A stretch of 64,000 nucleotides of DNA. It comes from Hyperoodon ampullatus. Taxonomy: Eukaryota > Chordata > Mammalia > Artiodactyla > Ziphiidae. Positions 20,130 to 32,144 of the stretch are shown piece after piece. Every line of letters starts with the position of its first letter. The first letter of the stretch is position 1. Made by a program: the position numbers and the translations under genes. The stretch lies in assembly GCA_949752795.1 (NCBI GenBank), contig OX457074.1, forward strand, positions 34,147,980 to 34,211,979. Direction: 5' to 3'. The notes under the pieces were generated by a model. It was not told where the DNA came from, did not search any database, and saw nothing but the letters and a program-made list of their open reading frames with translations.

Positions 20130-22020
20130 TCTTTGCTCCGGCTTGGAACTTAAGGCGCAGCTGACAGTCTGTCTTCTACTTCCTGTATACTAAATATCAT
20201 GCTAGAGGTCTTTGCTTGGAAAAATTTAAAAAAAGAAACTTAAGAAATACGTGCAAGGTGAACAATCTCCTGCTCTTTGGAATTCCCATAAAGCCGCTTT
20301 GGTACGGTGTCCTGGTTCCTCCCTACATGGCTCCAGTGGTCCGTGAGCTGCCGCCCCCAACCATGTCACAGACCCGGCTGTGATGTTGCCAGGCTCAGCA
20401 TGGGGCACCCGCCTCTGCCAGAGGGATCTGAGTTCCTTCCATGCAGTGAGTCAAATCTGGGCAGACAAATCCTGCTGAAAGGGGTTATAAATTGGGGATT
20501 GTGAACCGTTCCTGCTGAGAGGCACTAACAGTTTATAAGGGAGAAAAATTGATAAACCCCTGGGTATCTTTTGTTTTCACTTCACTCTGTGGCCAGCTGT
20601 GAAAAGGAAATGACTGTAAACAGCCTATTAGCAAAACTGCTTTAGTAAAAAGACCTCGAGGGAAAGTCATGAGCAATTGTTACCTCAGCCAGGGCTTCCC
20701 ACCTCGTTTTAAAAGGCAAGCACAGTGGAATGAAGCCCTGAGGTGCACCTATCCTGCCAAACACGAAACAAAATAACATCCTCAGCTGCTCTGTGAGTGG
20801 TGATGGATGCTAATGGAACCGCAGTGGGCCCGCTCTGGCCCTCCCTCGTGTTCTGGGCACGAGACCCGCTCTCATCCTCCGCATCTCACATCCTTCTGTT
20901 GGACATTTGTTATGGGCAAAGTGTGCAGGGAAAGGAAAATGGTACCCAGAGCTGCATAAGATTAGAAAACACATTGCAGTGGTCCACCCAAGTTCCCCAG
21001 GAATGCAGAAGAGAGGAAGTTCACTCTCTCCCGAGTTGTTAAGAGAAGAAAACGTGAACGCTACAGCTTCAGAACTTAATCTTGAAATACGGAAGGTGGA
21101 GGGGAGGGGAAGAGAGGAGAAGGAAGGTGGTTCTGCGTAGAAGGTGCAGCAGAAACAGAGGCCTCAGGGAGGAAACTCTCTGATGGGGCTGGGAGTCATT
21201 CTAAGGGCAGCTTGCTACTAGTACATCGATATGTGAATGTAATTATAAATCAAGTGTAAAGCCTTCAAAAATCCAGGTGTAAATGTCAGCTGGACTGTGT
21301 CTGAAGTCTTACTGTTTTTCAGTTGGATTCCACAGAGGAGAGATCTGTGGTCTCAGCAAAGCGGCTTGGGTGCCTCGGTGCTGGGAGGGTGGCGCTGGCT
21401 TACCCAGGGGCAGTGTCCCTTGACCATCTCTCCTTCTAAGGTAGACAAAATAAAGCTTGTCTTCCTGCCATCGTCCCTGGCCTGCCTTCTCAGAAGGCAT
21501 TCCAAACCCGAGGCCCCAGGGGGGACCCTAGACCACTGGAGACTTCTGTGAGGCCAATGTGAGCCTTGGTCTCTCTGGCTGGATTTCAGACCCAACACCT
21601 TGGGTCCCGGGGAGCTTGGCCTGACCTTGTGGAGGGTTGTTTATTAGCTGTTCTGCTGAAGTTCCATTCATTGATTTAAATAAACAGCTCAGATCTAACT
21701 CAAGGCTCTCCCCCAGCAGCCTTAAATCAAAGGAAGCTTCTGTTATGCTTTATTACTTTAACTTTGCAAATTTGAATTAAAAGAAGGGGCAGCTTTATGG
21801 CTCAGCTGCAGCCCCGTAGCAAGTTCAGCTAAAAGCCAGCGTTTGTACCCCATACCCCTGCCAGGGTTTTTTATTCTGCAAACCCCTTTATCATTAGAGC
21901 TGCAGAAGGGCAGAAAAGGAGGCCCGGCATCGACTAAGAATAACCGTTTTGAATGGATGTTTTGAAGCTGGAGGTGGAGAGAACTGTGCGGAGACACACA
22001 GGCTCAGGACCTGGGAGCCC
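20130..22020. other. Low-repeat stretch, no gene recognised
   Basis: About 1.9 kb with little that I can assign to repeats. ORFs are under 85 codons and on both strands, with no sign of coding bias. Conserved noncoding DNA is possible but cannot be judged without an alignment. Confidence 0.4.
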
Positions 22021-22029
22021 CAGGGTCAG

Positions 22030-22185
22030 GTCACCGCTTCCCCATGACGTAGCTCTGTGATACTGGGCAGTCACTTTACAGCTCTGACCTTCAGTTTCTT
22101 CTTTTGGTAAAATTTAAGGACAGGGCAAGATAACTTTCGTGTTCCTTTCAGTTCTAAAATTCTGTGGCTCTGTGATTTGACCAAC
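22030..22185 (+). mobile_element. MIR-family SINE
   Basis: The stretch gtagctctgtgatactgggc, gaccttcagtttcttctttt and agttctaaaattctgtggct follows the MIR/MIR3 order. Confidence 0.65.
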
Positions 22186-22189
22186 TACT

Positions 22190-23990
22190 GTGACACAACT
22201 GGAGTGAGAGGCCAGATATAAAATGTCCATCAGTAGCAACTTCAGCATGTAAGTCAGAAGGCATCTTCTAAGGAGTGATAGGAAGAGAAAGCATTACATA
22301 AGAGTTATTTCCAACCCCAAATCAGTTCATTATATAATGAGGGATGGAGAGAAGGATATCAGATTTAAGAGAAGGTAAACAGACTAAATGTGTGCTTGAG
22401 GAGATTTGGAGGTACAAGGGCAAGAGTGCAGTTTAGGGCAATTCCAAGCTCTTTGGCTTGTTGGTGCCAAGATAAGAAATATTAAAGAAGGGACAGGTTT
22501 AGGTGATTAAGATAATTCATTTTGGAACATGTAGAAAACCTTTATCTTAATTTTAAGAGCTGGATAAAATCTTAAAGAACATTTTAAATCCTTATTAGTT
22601 TAATACTTAAAGCAACATATATTCCTATTATGAAAATAATAAGCACAGAACAATTAAAACATACAGAAAAGCATAAAGGAAAGCCAACTGCCCATAATTT
22701 CACCATACACACAGAGCTAATCACTGCAGTTTAGTGGGGAGTCACATGACCTCTTCCCAGATTCCACCACCCATCATGCAGGGGTTGGACATGGCTGCTT
22801 TGTGGACACCCCCTCCACTCTGAACTGGAAGCCCTGCCATTTCACCCACTGAGAGTAGCCAAGGAGAATCCTCTAAAGGAAGCATCCCCTTTGAGCCTCT
22901 CAGCCTTCCTCCACTTCCAGACTCCCCCAGCCCAGAAACAACAGAAATGATAAGCGGGCAACAAGGCTTTCCCCTACATGTTTCTCAGGAGAACCAAACT
23001 GCCTGCTGAGGAAGATGTGCTACGATGCCACCCAGGCTGTCTTTACCTCTACCTTCACGTCGTATCTAGTTTAGATTCTCACAAGAAACAGCACCCTCCG
23101 TGATGGTGTTGCTTAGATAGACTTCGTCCCTGTTTTTAGGCTTCCTTAAAACAGTCAGGACTGCAGTGGTGAGAAGGGGAAGGAAGCCAGTCCTCAAGAC
23201 GGTACATCCTCATCTGGATGCTCCCACTCTAAACCTGTTACTCTAGGGAAGGCAGGGAGGGAACCACACGGCGAGCCCTCTTCTGTGTAAAACAAGGAGC
23301 CTGGGTTATTTTAAAAGGAATCCACAACTAACTTGGGTTTGTCCTCAACTGCTTTCCAAGAGCTCAGTGTGGACAGTGGCAATAACTAGACCTAAGAACT
23401 AGTGGATGGAGAAGGAATTAAAAATGAACAGTGTGTGATTGTATGTAGACAGAACTGCAGATTCCATTCCAAACTCTGGGGACACCAAGCCGTCCCCGTC
23501 ACACCGCCACCCTTTTGTAGCGCAGACGACGCTAAATCACACATTGTCATCATGGCAGAATATTTTCTCCCTTTATGAGTCAGCCTGGGATGCTGAATTA
23601 GAGAAACTTTGCAATGAAAAATCCCCCACGTCTCATTTAATTCTTTCCTCACTCCAGCCTTTTTTTTTTTTCACAGTTTTGATTGGTGCCTTTGCCCATT
23701 TGGAGAATATTTTATGGTTAGATTTTAAGGGAATTCATGCATGGCTGTTTGCCTGAAACGAAAATAAGATAAAGAAATAAAGAACAATGTCCAGAGAAGG
23801 CCAATAAAGTAGCCTTTAAAACTTGTGTCTGTTTTAGGGCTGCCCTTGAGCCTTGAGGTTTTGCTTTCTCCCCTCCTCTGGAGGGACAGGGAGCTTGCAG
23901 GGTGGCTGGACCTGCCAGCTGCTGATGCAGAGAGGATCCAGGCTGGCAGCTGTCTACAGTTCCTTGATGGGCCTCTTCTCAAAGGAAGAT
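22190..23990. other. Low-repeat stretch, no gene recognised
   Basis: The part 22620-22740 (aaaacatacagaaaagcata and the following) looks like an old interspersed repeat of a type I cannot name. The rest shows no gene or RNA feature. Confidence 0.35.
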
Positions 23991-23995
23991 TGATG

Positions 23996-24027
23996 TGAGT
24001 CAGCAAAGCCCTCATTAAGTGAGTCAC
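23996..24027. promoter_or_regulatory. Pair of AP-1/MARE-like motifs
   Basis: The motif tgagtcagca at 23996-24005 matches the NF-E2/small-Maf half consensus, and tgagtcac at 24020-24027 matches AP-1, 24 bases apart. Sequence match only; such motifs occur by chance. Confidence 0.25.
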
Positions 24028-24359
24028 ACCATTAATAAAAGGTGCAGATTGCACAGTGGTGTTTATTTCAGTGCTGACAGAAACCAGGGCACAGAGGCCT
24101 TGAATCAGAAATAACCTTGGGCCAGACACATTGAACTTGGATCAGATCTGAAATCCCAGGCATACATTCCTCCCTAAAGGCAAACAAGCATCCGGATACT
24201 GCAGCTGCTTTCTTTGTCCTCCGGGTGGGTTGCCCCCCATCTCCAGTTTTTGCCCTGGCTTGACAGTTTACAAAGCCCGTCCACTTATAACTCCCTTGTC
24301 CCAACTTGAATAAGCCTTGGAACACTGATTAGGTGATGTTCTCAATGACTAAGTTGACA

Positions 24360-24755
24360 GTCCTGGGTCAGAATCCCGGCTCTGCTATTTTCACTCTGTG
24401 TGAATGTGGGCAAATCACATAACCTCTCTACATTTTAGACTGAGTACATAACCCCCAGTACTCCTGCTACCCTAAGTGATCCCCTTCAATTTCCTCATCT
24501 GGGCTTGAAGTCCTTAGATTCTCCAATTTATTGATGAAGATAATATTAATAGTATCTCCACAATAGGGCATGAAGATTAAACTAGGTAATATCATTAATG
24601 AAATGATCTCAATGTATGGCACATAGAATAAGAGCTTAATATCATTAATGAAATGATCTCAATGTATGGCACATAGAATAAGAGCTTAATATCATTAATG
24701 AAATCATCTCAATGTGTGGCACATAGAATAAGAGCTCAAGAAATGTTACCCTGAG
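24360..24755 (+). mobile_element. MIR SINE with internal tandem expansion
   Basis: The head tcagaatcccggctctgcta and gggcaaatcacataacctct and the tail ggcacatagaataagagctc-aagaaatgttac are MIR. The tail segment is present three times. Confidence 0.8.
24587..24736 (+). repeat. 50-bp tandem repeat, three copies
   Basis: Units at 24587-24636, 24637-24686 and 24687-24736. The first two are identical over all 50 bases and the third differs at two positions. The third runs on into the normal MIR tail, so it is the ancestral copy and the others are later duplications. Confidence 0.97.
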
Positions 24756-24814
24756 ATTTGGGGAGTATAGGCCTTATGCCACGTATAGTCGGGAAACCAG
24801 ATTTGAGAAAGTTT

Positions 24815-24910
24815 ATTCGTCCAAGGTCACAGAGGTAGAACCCGACAGGGCCACGAGCTGAAACAAGTTCCTCTGACGTCAAAGCCAGAGTTCTTTCAAA
24901 TGCACCTACA
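24815..24910 (-). mobile_element. MIR-like fragment
   Basis: The + strand shows cgtccaaggtcacagaggta and gccagagttctttcaaatgc, resembling the antisense MIR middle. Confidence 0.5.
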
Positions 24911-24914
24911 GCAC

Positions 24915-26050
24915 AGGTCTCTGAAGGATGGGCACCATTTCTCTTGCCCTGTTCACTTCCCAGGAAATGAAATGTCACACACTTTCCTCCTGGTTCCTAC
25001 TGGTTTACTGTTTCGTCTGTATTCACGTTGATTTATATGTCAGTGGCTGGGGATACCCTAGTGAAGGAGACAAGGGGCTTACTACCTGTAGTTGTTACAG
25101 TCCAGGAACGAGGCTGTTGTGATTTTTTGCGATGGGTGATATGGCCACATGTAGGAGTGACGCCTCACCAGCCTTGGCTGGGAAGTGGGGAGAATAGTGT
25201 GGACAAAGAAGGGAGGTCCAGTAAATATTCATGACCTGACTGCCTGCTTCCCCTGGAGGAGACGACACTGAAGCTGAGGTCTGGCGGATGAGTAGAAGTC
25301 AACCAAGTGAGCGTGGGGTAGAGACCCAGCTCCCGCGGGCGGCGTGACACCATGGGCGACAGGGAGGATGTGTCATTTTCAGGGAGCTGCAGCTCAGTGG
25401 GGCAGGGCCAGTGAGTCTCTAGGGACTTTAGACCTTCTTTTAAAGGCAGTAACTCTGCTTCCAAGAGCATTTTGACTTAGGTGGTTTGATGTCGTTCTGT
25501 TGACATCTCCATGTTTTAACACAGGGAGAGTCTGACGCAGGAGTAAAATATACACCTTAATAGGGAAAAGCACTCTTTCATAACCAAGCAGTTTACCCAA
25601 CATTATTCATGGTACACGTGGTGATTCTCAGGTCAGGCCCAGCCAGTGAATAGATCTGTTTTGTATATGATTTGGTACGTTTTTAAGTTAAAACTTAATC
25701 ACTATAAAAAATATTAGAGGAAAATGTGGATAACTCTTTCTATAATCTTAGGATAAGTAGGTAGAAAAATATAGGGTAACATTGAAAGATGTGCCTACAT
25801 AAAATCAAAACTTGCCTGAGCTGCCAGAAAAGAACCATAAAAGCTACAATATAAACAGAAATAAAAAGGTTTTGTAACTTTGGCAATAATTAAATAATAA
25901 TTTAACTAAATAATTAAAAATCTGAATGCACAGATAGTTTCTAAAATGCAATGGGGAAAAGATGAGCTGCTCAGTAGATTAATGAGTAGCTCACAAAAGA
26001 AGAAATACTTGGAATATGTGAGGGCAGTGCATTGTGTCTGTTTGGTTCAG
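24915..26050. other. No gene recognised
   Basis: The first half has moderate GC and short ORFs without features. The second half (25640-25990) is AT-rich. Confidence 0.4.
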
Positions 26051-26059
26051 TGATGTGTA

Positions 26060-26125
26060 TGTGCTGAGCGCATAGGACAGCTCTGGTGGATTGTAGGCGC
26101 TCTTTGTTGAATGAATGAACACAGG
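26060..26125 (+). mobile_element. L2 3' tail
   Basis: The stretch gctgagcgcataggacagct followed by tgttgaatgaatgaacacag matches the L2 3' terminus. Confidence 0.5.
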
Positions 26126-26239
26126 ATGGTCTTTTGCTTCACCAGTGTTTTTAAAAGAAAAAAAAATTTTAAACCCACAAGATTTACTTTTCAATCATTA
26201 ATTTAGTCCATGTTAAAAATGTTGATAATATCCAATCGG

Positions 26240-26470
26240 CATTACAGAAGATGTGGGAAATTTCAAGTAGAATGTTCATTGAAGCACACTTTATAGATTA
26301 TAGAATAGAAACAAACAATCCCCATTAAAGAGGGGCTGATTAAATAAGTTAGACGATGTTCATCATACAGTGAAATACTATGCAACCGTTCAAAATGTTC
26401 ATATAGATATATATCAGTTTAGTACGAAAACATATATTTGAAATTGAAAATTAAGGTTGACAAAAACTAC
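26240..26470 (+). mobile_element. Ancient L1 ORF2-end fragment
   Basis: The stretch gaatgttcattgaagcacac, ggggctgattaaataagtta and cagtgaaatactatgcaacc parallels the L1 ORF2 C-terminal coding region of old families. The frame is broken. Confidence 0.6.
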
Positions 26471-26664
26471 TGGAGGAATAATTGAAGTTTGTCACCATTC
26501 AGTAGGTGGGTTGCTAAAGGTTTCCAGGAATAACTTTTAGTGAGTTAACAGCGTTGTCCTCTATTCCTAGTTTACCAAAGCTTTTTCCTTTTTTAGTTTA
26601 ATTTTTAAATCCAATGTTGCTGATGACAGCATTCGTATCAATCCATTTTTTTTTCCTTGTAGAT

Positions 26665-26692
26665 CTCTCTCTCTCTCTCTCTCCCCCCCCCC
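26665..26692. repeat. (CT)n followed by a C run
   Basis: Nine to ten CT units, then ten Cs. This is a slippage-prone site. Confidence 0.9.
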
Positions 26693-26699
26693 GACCTAA

Positions 26700-27150
26700 A
26701 ATTCTTATTCTAATGAAATTTTGCCATGTGTATCTAGATGATGACCCTTTTTCATTCAGTCCTGCTCAACATTTGACGGGTTCTTTGTTATGGGATTTGT
26801 TTTTCTATCACTACTTTCCATATGCCCTTTCTTCCATTCCTGGATCTATCCATCATGTTTTGATTTTTATTTCATAATTTTTTTTTCTTTGTGTTGAATA
26901 TCAGATCAAGTTTTTGGCACAGTTTGTTAACTAATGAATTTGTTCTTTATCTGTTTCCCTGCTGCTGTTTAGTCCATATAAGAGAGCTTTTAATTTTAGC
27001 AGTAACATTTATAATTCACAAGCTCTCTAGCTGATTCTCTCTCCCTTTTGAAATGCTCTGTAATATCCACTCCACATCCTTGAGGATTGTAATAATGTTC
27101 TTTAAACTATTGTCCTCATTGCTACATTAAATCTGTCCCCTTGAGTACTG
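26700..27150. other. AT-rich stretch, no gene recognised
   Basis: Style and composition suggest an old LINE ORF in antisense, but I cannot align it to a known motif. Confidence 0.3.
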
Positions 27151-27154
27151 CATC

Positions 27155-27460
27155 TGTCGGCTGCAGTTGTGATAATGCTGTGTAACATGTAACTCTGAAA
27201 AGCAGTAGTTACAATAATGAGCATTTATTTTTCTTGCTCAGAGGTCTGCAGACTAGGGTGGCTCTACTTTAAATGACTTTGAGCTGGGCTGGGCTCCTGA
27301 ATTCAGTTTGGATTCAGGTCTGACCCACTTCACAGTCCTCTTGGACCAACTGCTACCTGGGTGCATGTTCTCCTCATGGTAGGTTGTGGGAAGACAAGAG
27401 ACCAAGCCAATCAGGGCAAGCATGTCTGAAGCCTTGACTCCCTGCCCCATCTACTAACAG
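27155..27460 (-). mobile_element. MaLR/MLT1-like LTR
   Basis: The + strand shows gataatgctgtgtaacatgt, gagcatttatttttcttgct and gagctgggctgggctcctga, resembling reverse-complement MLT1 LTR sequence. Diverged. Confidence 0.45.
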
Positions 27461-27749
27461 AGATTTTTGTTTGTATGCTCAGCCTTGAATTTGATTTCTC
27501 TAACTCGTGTGTCCAGGAGTAGTCTGTTTGTTCAGCTCTGGCTGTTTGGGAGGAGGGTAGGACTTGGTGCCAGAATGGCTCCACCTGAGCTTGTCTCTGA
27601 TGATTGTGTAACAGGTGCTGGCAGTACCCTGCCCATGTCTCCTTGGCACACACTGTCTGGCACATGTTGGCTTCATATTGTAAGTGTCTGCCTAAGGGCT
27701 TTCTCTGGCCATGGTCACTTGCCCAGCCTGTGCTTGGAGCAGGACTCAG

Positions 27750-28062
27750 CAGATGGGAGTGAGGGGCCGGGGAGCTAACACCTCTAGAAGCAGCCCTCGT
27801 CTAGTCATGGACTGGAAATGTCTCTCAGGTGGGACAACTGAAAGGGTTGTTACCTGGTCTGACAGGTGCCTCCAGCAGGACTGAGCCCCAGCTGCTCATG
27901 GTGGTGACCTGCTCTTTATCACAGCCTGTATGGACTTCCTTCCCTCCCCCCTTACTTCTCCTATCTCCTACAGCTGCTTCCTTAGGTTACTTCCAAAATA
28001 AAGGACTTACATTCTAATGCTACCTCAGCATCTGCCTTTAGAGGAATTCAGCTTAAGACAAA
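27750..28062 (+). mobile_element. LTR-like 3' end
   Basis: AATAAA at 27997-28002 is followed by a short R/U5-like stretch ending cagcttaagaca. The layout resembles MaLR or other LTR ends. Family uncertain. Confidence 0.3.
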
Positions 28063-28569
28063 ACGTATATTTTAGTAATAAAAGGTGATGTATGGATTAC
28101 GTTTCCTTCTTTATACTCTTTAGAATTGTCTAAATGTACAGTGAGCATGAGATCAGGAACAGCAAAATAAAACAACCACCACCAACATGAAATATCCCTC
28201 TCATATCAAGTTGCCATAAACTTCCCATGTTTTTCCTAGGAGTTAGAAAAAATGCACAAGTCAGATAAATTAATATACTTCTTTCCCACTAAACACAAGT
28301 AAATTATCTTTGTGTCTGTGGTGCAAATTATAATTTGGAAGATGCATTGAACCTAATAGGAAAAATAAACAAGAGTTTCAAAATGAGAAATTGCATTTTC
28401 CAATTTCATCATAAAAGGAGACCATGAAGAGAGAAGCTCTCTCTCATTCCTTTGAAGTGCACTGATTTTATGGGGGATATGAAGCAGGAGTCATCCTAGA
28501 TAGTGCATCTATTGCCCTCCCTCCCCTCCATCCGTGGCCTCCAAGAAAAAGATGGAGAAACTATTCATC

Positions 28570-28980
28570 CATAAATTCAACAAAGGCATCATTATTATTT
28601 GCCGATCACTGGGTCAGGCTGGAGAAAGAGGACAGTGAAAGACACACAGGTCAGTCTGTGCTATCAAGGCGCTGGTGGAGAAAGATAGAAAACAAACAAG
28701 TACATGAAAAAGGGTATTGTACGTTAGGATACATTCTTTGAGGGAAATAAGTAGAGAAATACGATAGACAGTCATGCCAGAGTGAATTTGGTTTCTCCTT
28801 TAACACAGTGGAGAGGGAAATTCTGCCAGGAGAAGCTTCATTTGAGCTAAGTCTCAGTGAGAATGACAGTTGGGAAGACCTGAGGAAGTGTTCCAGGCCA
28901 AGAAAGTCTGAGCACCGCCTGAGAACTTGCTGTTTGGAAGGAACAGAAAAGAGACAAGTGGGTCTGGAGAACAGCGAGTG
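28570..28980 (-). mobile_element. L2 LINE fragment
   Basis: The + strand runs through aaattcaacaaaggcatcat, gtgctatcaaggcgctggtg, gaaaacaaacaagtacatga, agcttcatttgagctaagtc and gaagtgttccaggccaagaa, the reverse complement of L2 in order. Confidence 0.65.
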
Positions 28981-28989
28981 ATCCCCTTT

Positions 28990-30870
28990 TGTAAAACAAA
29001 CAAACAAAAACAACCCCAAATCCATAGTCAGTACCCCGAAGTTTAGCGTCAGACACAATAAACAGTTATACCAACTCTTGGCAAAGATAAGAAAAAGAAA
29101 AGACCCTCTCATAGACCGTTTGTGTGAGTATAAATTGGTACAGAATTTTTGGAAGGCAATTGGGTAATGCCTGTTTAAACTAGAAATATTCTTTTCCTTT
29201 TTACTTCATTTACTTCCATAGTGCTTGAAATTTCATACTCGTGGATTACTTCTACATTTTAAAAAGCTAATGAAAAATTTAGACCCTCTCTTTTCACACA
29301 TATCGCATCAGGACACATACACCACCTACGTGCCTACAGGGCAATGGAAGGCAAAGCACAAAAAACAGCACAGGCTCTAAAACCAAAGGATGAATAGGTA
29401 TTTTAAGGTAGAACTAAGCCAGTAGCCCAAGTCTGTAAAGCAGCCATGAAAATACCGGATCAAATGTAAGACCAGAATCTAGAGGAAACCAGCTTGTGAC
29501 CGACTTCTTAGTTTAATTAAAAGTGTATTGCTTGCACTGTTTCCAGCCCAGGTCTTTCTGACATTTTTAAGTCTTACCTTTGGTTCCAAAACTTTCTGTC
29601 ATTTATCATGCTTTTCAGCCACCCTTCTAGGAAGAAACACAAGGTTGGTCTGTGCAAGTTAAATACGCAAGTGTATGCCAGTGCCCTTGTGGCATCATTT
29701 CCCTTTGGTGATCCAGGAAGGAACTTTGAGCCCCAAAGTGGCATGTTGCAGAGCCCAGTTTATTGCGATCAGTTTCTCAGTAACTCCCAACTGGGCCGGA
29801 GTCAATCCAATAACAAAAGATGAAAGTGTCTAAATCTATTAAACTACCAGGTGCCTGAATTTACTTAAATCACATATTAATTTCCTTCCCTGATCTCACT
29901 GCTACGCTGTCAAAGCTCTATCCATGTGTCACCGAATCAACTCTTTTGGGGTCAATTATGTTGAATCGCTTTGCTATTAATTGGATCACAGCCCAGCAGA
30001 TGTAATTCGGTCTTCAGTCTGAAATGGTCCATGAGCCCATCACCCCATGTCCTTTCTCTGAAAGCTGCACAAAGGATGCGTTGTTGGATTGTCCTCCTGG
30101 AGGCTAACCTTAAAACCCAGGCGTGTGCTCTAATGACCCAGTTAGAGGAATGCTGAGTATAACCACTTGTGAGTCGATAACTTGTGCAGGTCCCCAGAGC
30201 AACTATTTTGCTTGAGTCACAATGACATAGTCTTGCTTTTTTTTTCCCCTCTTCTTAACCCAGCACCGTCAATGTAATGGTTTGTTACTTCTTGAGCCCT
30301 ACTCCCAATACCCATTCTTTATAACTCTCCATCTTCCAGAATGGAATTTTCTACCACCTACCCCAGACTTCTTTCTTTACAAAGTTAAGTCCTGTTCATC
30401 TTTAGCACCTTTTCAAATGCCCACATTCTCTTGCTCCAGTTTCCTGCTTTTAATGTTCTCAAAAGCCCGCTTTCCATCCTAGCTGACTGGACCAATTCCA
30501 AGAGTCCTTTCAGAAGTGCGGTGCATGGTACCCATTTTCACTAAGGAAGAAGCATGGCATCTTGAAGGAACTTGAAAGGTTCTTCTTAGTGGCAATATTT
30601 TTGCAGTTTTTAAAAACACCTGGATGTATTCTATGATATTCTTGATGCTAAGAATTTCTCCTTCCAAATATGGATCTAACCCACAGCTGGAAATAACATG
30701 CTCTCCAAATCCCCTTGCCATGGAGTTAAATATCTTCCCAGCATTTTAAATCATTTAAAGGCACTTAACCTCTCAAAATGGTATGAGTTCTCCTTCCACT
30801 CACATGGAAAGCATTGCACAATTGACAAAGAGCGTTAGAAGGGCTTCAAAACCAAAGCTAGAAAAAAAAA
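28990..30870. other. Low-repeat stretch, no gene recognised
   Basis: About 1.9 kb of mostly unassigned sequence. The part 29480-30000 is repeat-poor and could be conserved noncoding DNA, which I cannot test here. Confidence 0.35.
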
Positions 30871-30879
30871 TACTTTCAA

Positions 30880-31172
30880 ACTGTGCAATTCCTCTCACAG
30901 TTCTGGAACCTGGAAGTCCAAGATCAGGCTGCCAGCATGGTCAGGTGGGAGCCCTTTTCCAGGTCACAGACTTATTGTATCTTTGCCTGGCAGAAGGAGC
31001 TAGGGAGCTCTGTGGGGTCTCTTTTATAAGAGCACAAATCCCATTCATGGGGGCTCTGCCCGCCTGACCTCATCACCTCCCAAAGGCTCCATCTCCTAAT
31101 GCCATCACCTTGGGGGTTGGGTTTCAACATATGAATTATGGAGGGACGGAAACATTCAGTCCATAGCACAGT
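30880..31172 (-). mobile_element. MLT1-type MaLR LTR, partial
   Basis: The + strand shows ctcacagttctggaacctgg, aagtccaagatcaggctgcc, cctaatgccatcaccttggg and ggtttcaacatatgaattat, then cattcagtccatagcaca, the reverse complement of an MLT1 LTR. The end near 30880 is truncated. Confidence 0.8.
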
Positions 31173-31174
31173 GT

Positions 31175-31690
31175 GTCATTGGCCGTGTATACAGTGTAGA
31201 AACCTTTAGGATTCGATAATGAGGTATATGGTGGTGCTGGTGGGTTGTCAAGAGTTTGTGTCCTTGTCTCCACTATCTTGTTCCAACTAATTATATTTTG
31301 TTACAGACAATTTCTGCCTGGAGTTTGAGGCTGAGTAATACAATCCAGTTGAATTTTCTTGACATATTCATTCACAAATACAGAAGGGTCTACTTCGTGT
31401 GAGGTGATGTTTGCTCTTCTCTGGATGGGAAAATCACTCTAAAGCAAGAATAGAAGTATTGTGTGAAAAAAAGTGTATTTTGGTGTAGATTGTCATCTCC
31501 TCTATCTCCTAAAACAAACCAAAGTACTCAGAGCTGTTCAAACCTTTAAAATGGATAGGTTTCTGAGCTGGAGGACAATCTTCTAGGAATATTCTCGGTA
31601 CATCATTGTTTGTGAAGGAGTTCAGGACACAGTGCACCTTGGTACATTGAAAACCTTAAGCCGAAGGAGTTTGAGAAAAGCAGGAAGCTC
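31175..31690. other. No gene recognised
   Basis: Unassigned sequence between two LTRs. Confidence 0.4.
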
Positions 31691-31691
31691 A

Positions 31692-32140
31692 CTGTGACCT
31701 TCTCCCTAACCCTTCTGCCCTGAAACAGGTCATAAAACTCCCATGTGGAAGGTCCCTTCCCTGTACTGGGAGGAAAGAAGACATTCTTAGAGCCAGAGAT
31801 GAGGAGTGTGGGGCTGAGAAGGCTGTGTAAACAAACCTTGTTAAACTCAGCCGTAGCCTTCTAGTTACTTCTTCACCATTTACTACACCATTTACTACCC
31901 CTAGTTCACCCCCTTTGTCTTGTCCATTCTTCACAGATGTATTGTTTCTTTGTCTAAAGGGTATAAAAGTGCTCTGGACACTTCTTTGGGTCTTCATTCT
32001 CTTGTGGAGGCTACCGTGGACATGTGAAAATTCAGTAAAATGTTTATGCTTTTCTTCTGTTTATCTGTCTTTGTCAGTTTAACTTTCAGACTCAACCGGG
32101 GACCCTAGAGTGTCGAGAAAAACTTTTTCCTCCCCATCCA
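31692..32140 (+). mobile_element. Solo-type LTR of a class I (ERV1-like) retrovirus family
   Basis: It begins tgtgac and ends cctccccatcca. A TATA-like gggtataaaag lies at about 31959-31969, followed by an R/U5-like stretch containing tttgggtcttcattctcttg and, near the end, caaccggggaccctagagtg. The element at 42855-43245 shares these landmarks on the other strand. No internal retroviral genes adjoin it. Confidence 0.65.
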
Positions 32141-32144
32141 TTTG

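Noticed and set aside
24587..24736. Three 50-bp repeats as a CRISPR-like array
   Set aside because: The repeats are directly adjacent without spacers and lie in a mammalian MIR.
28651..29112. 153-codon minus-strand ORF as a gene
   Set aside because: It overlaps an antisense L2 relic, has low-complexity hydrophobic composition and shows no domain.
31692..32140. Full endogenous provirus
   Set aside because: No gag, pol or env-like sequence adjoins the LTR on either side.
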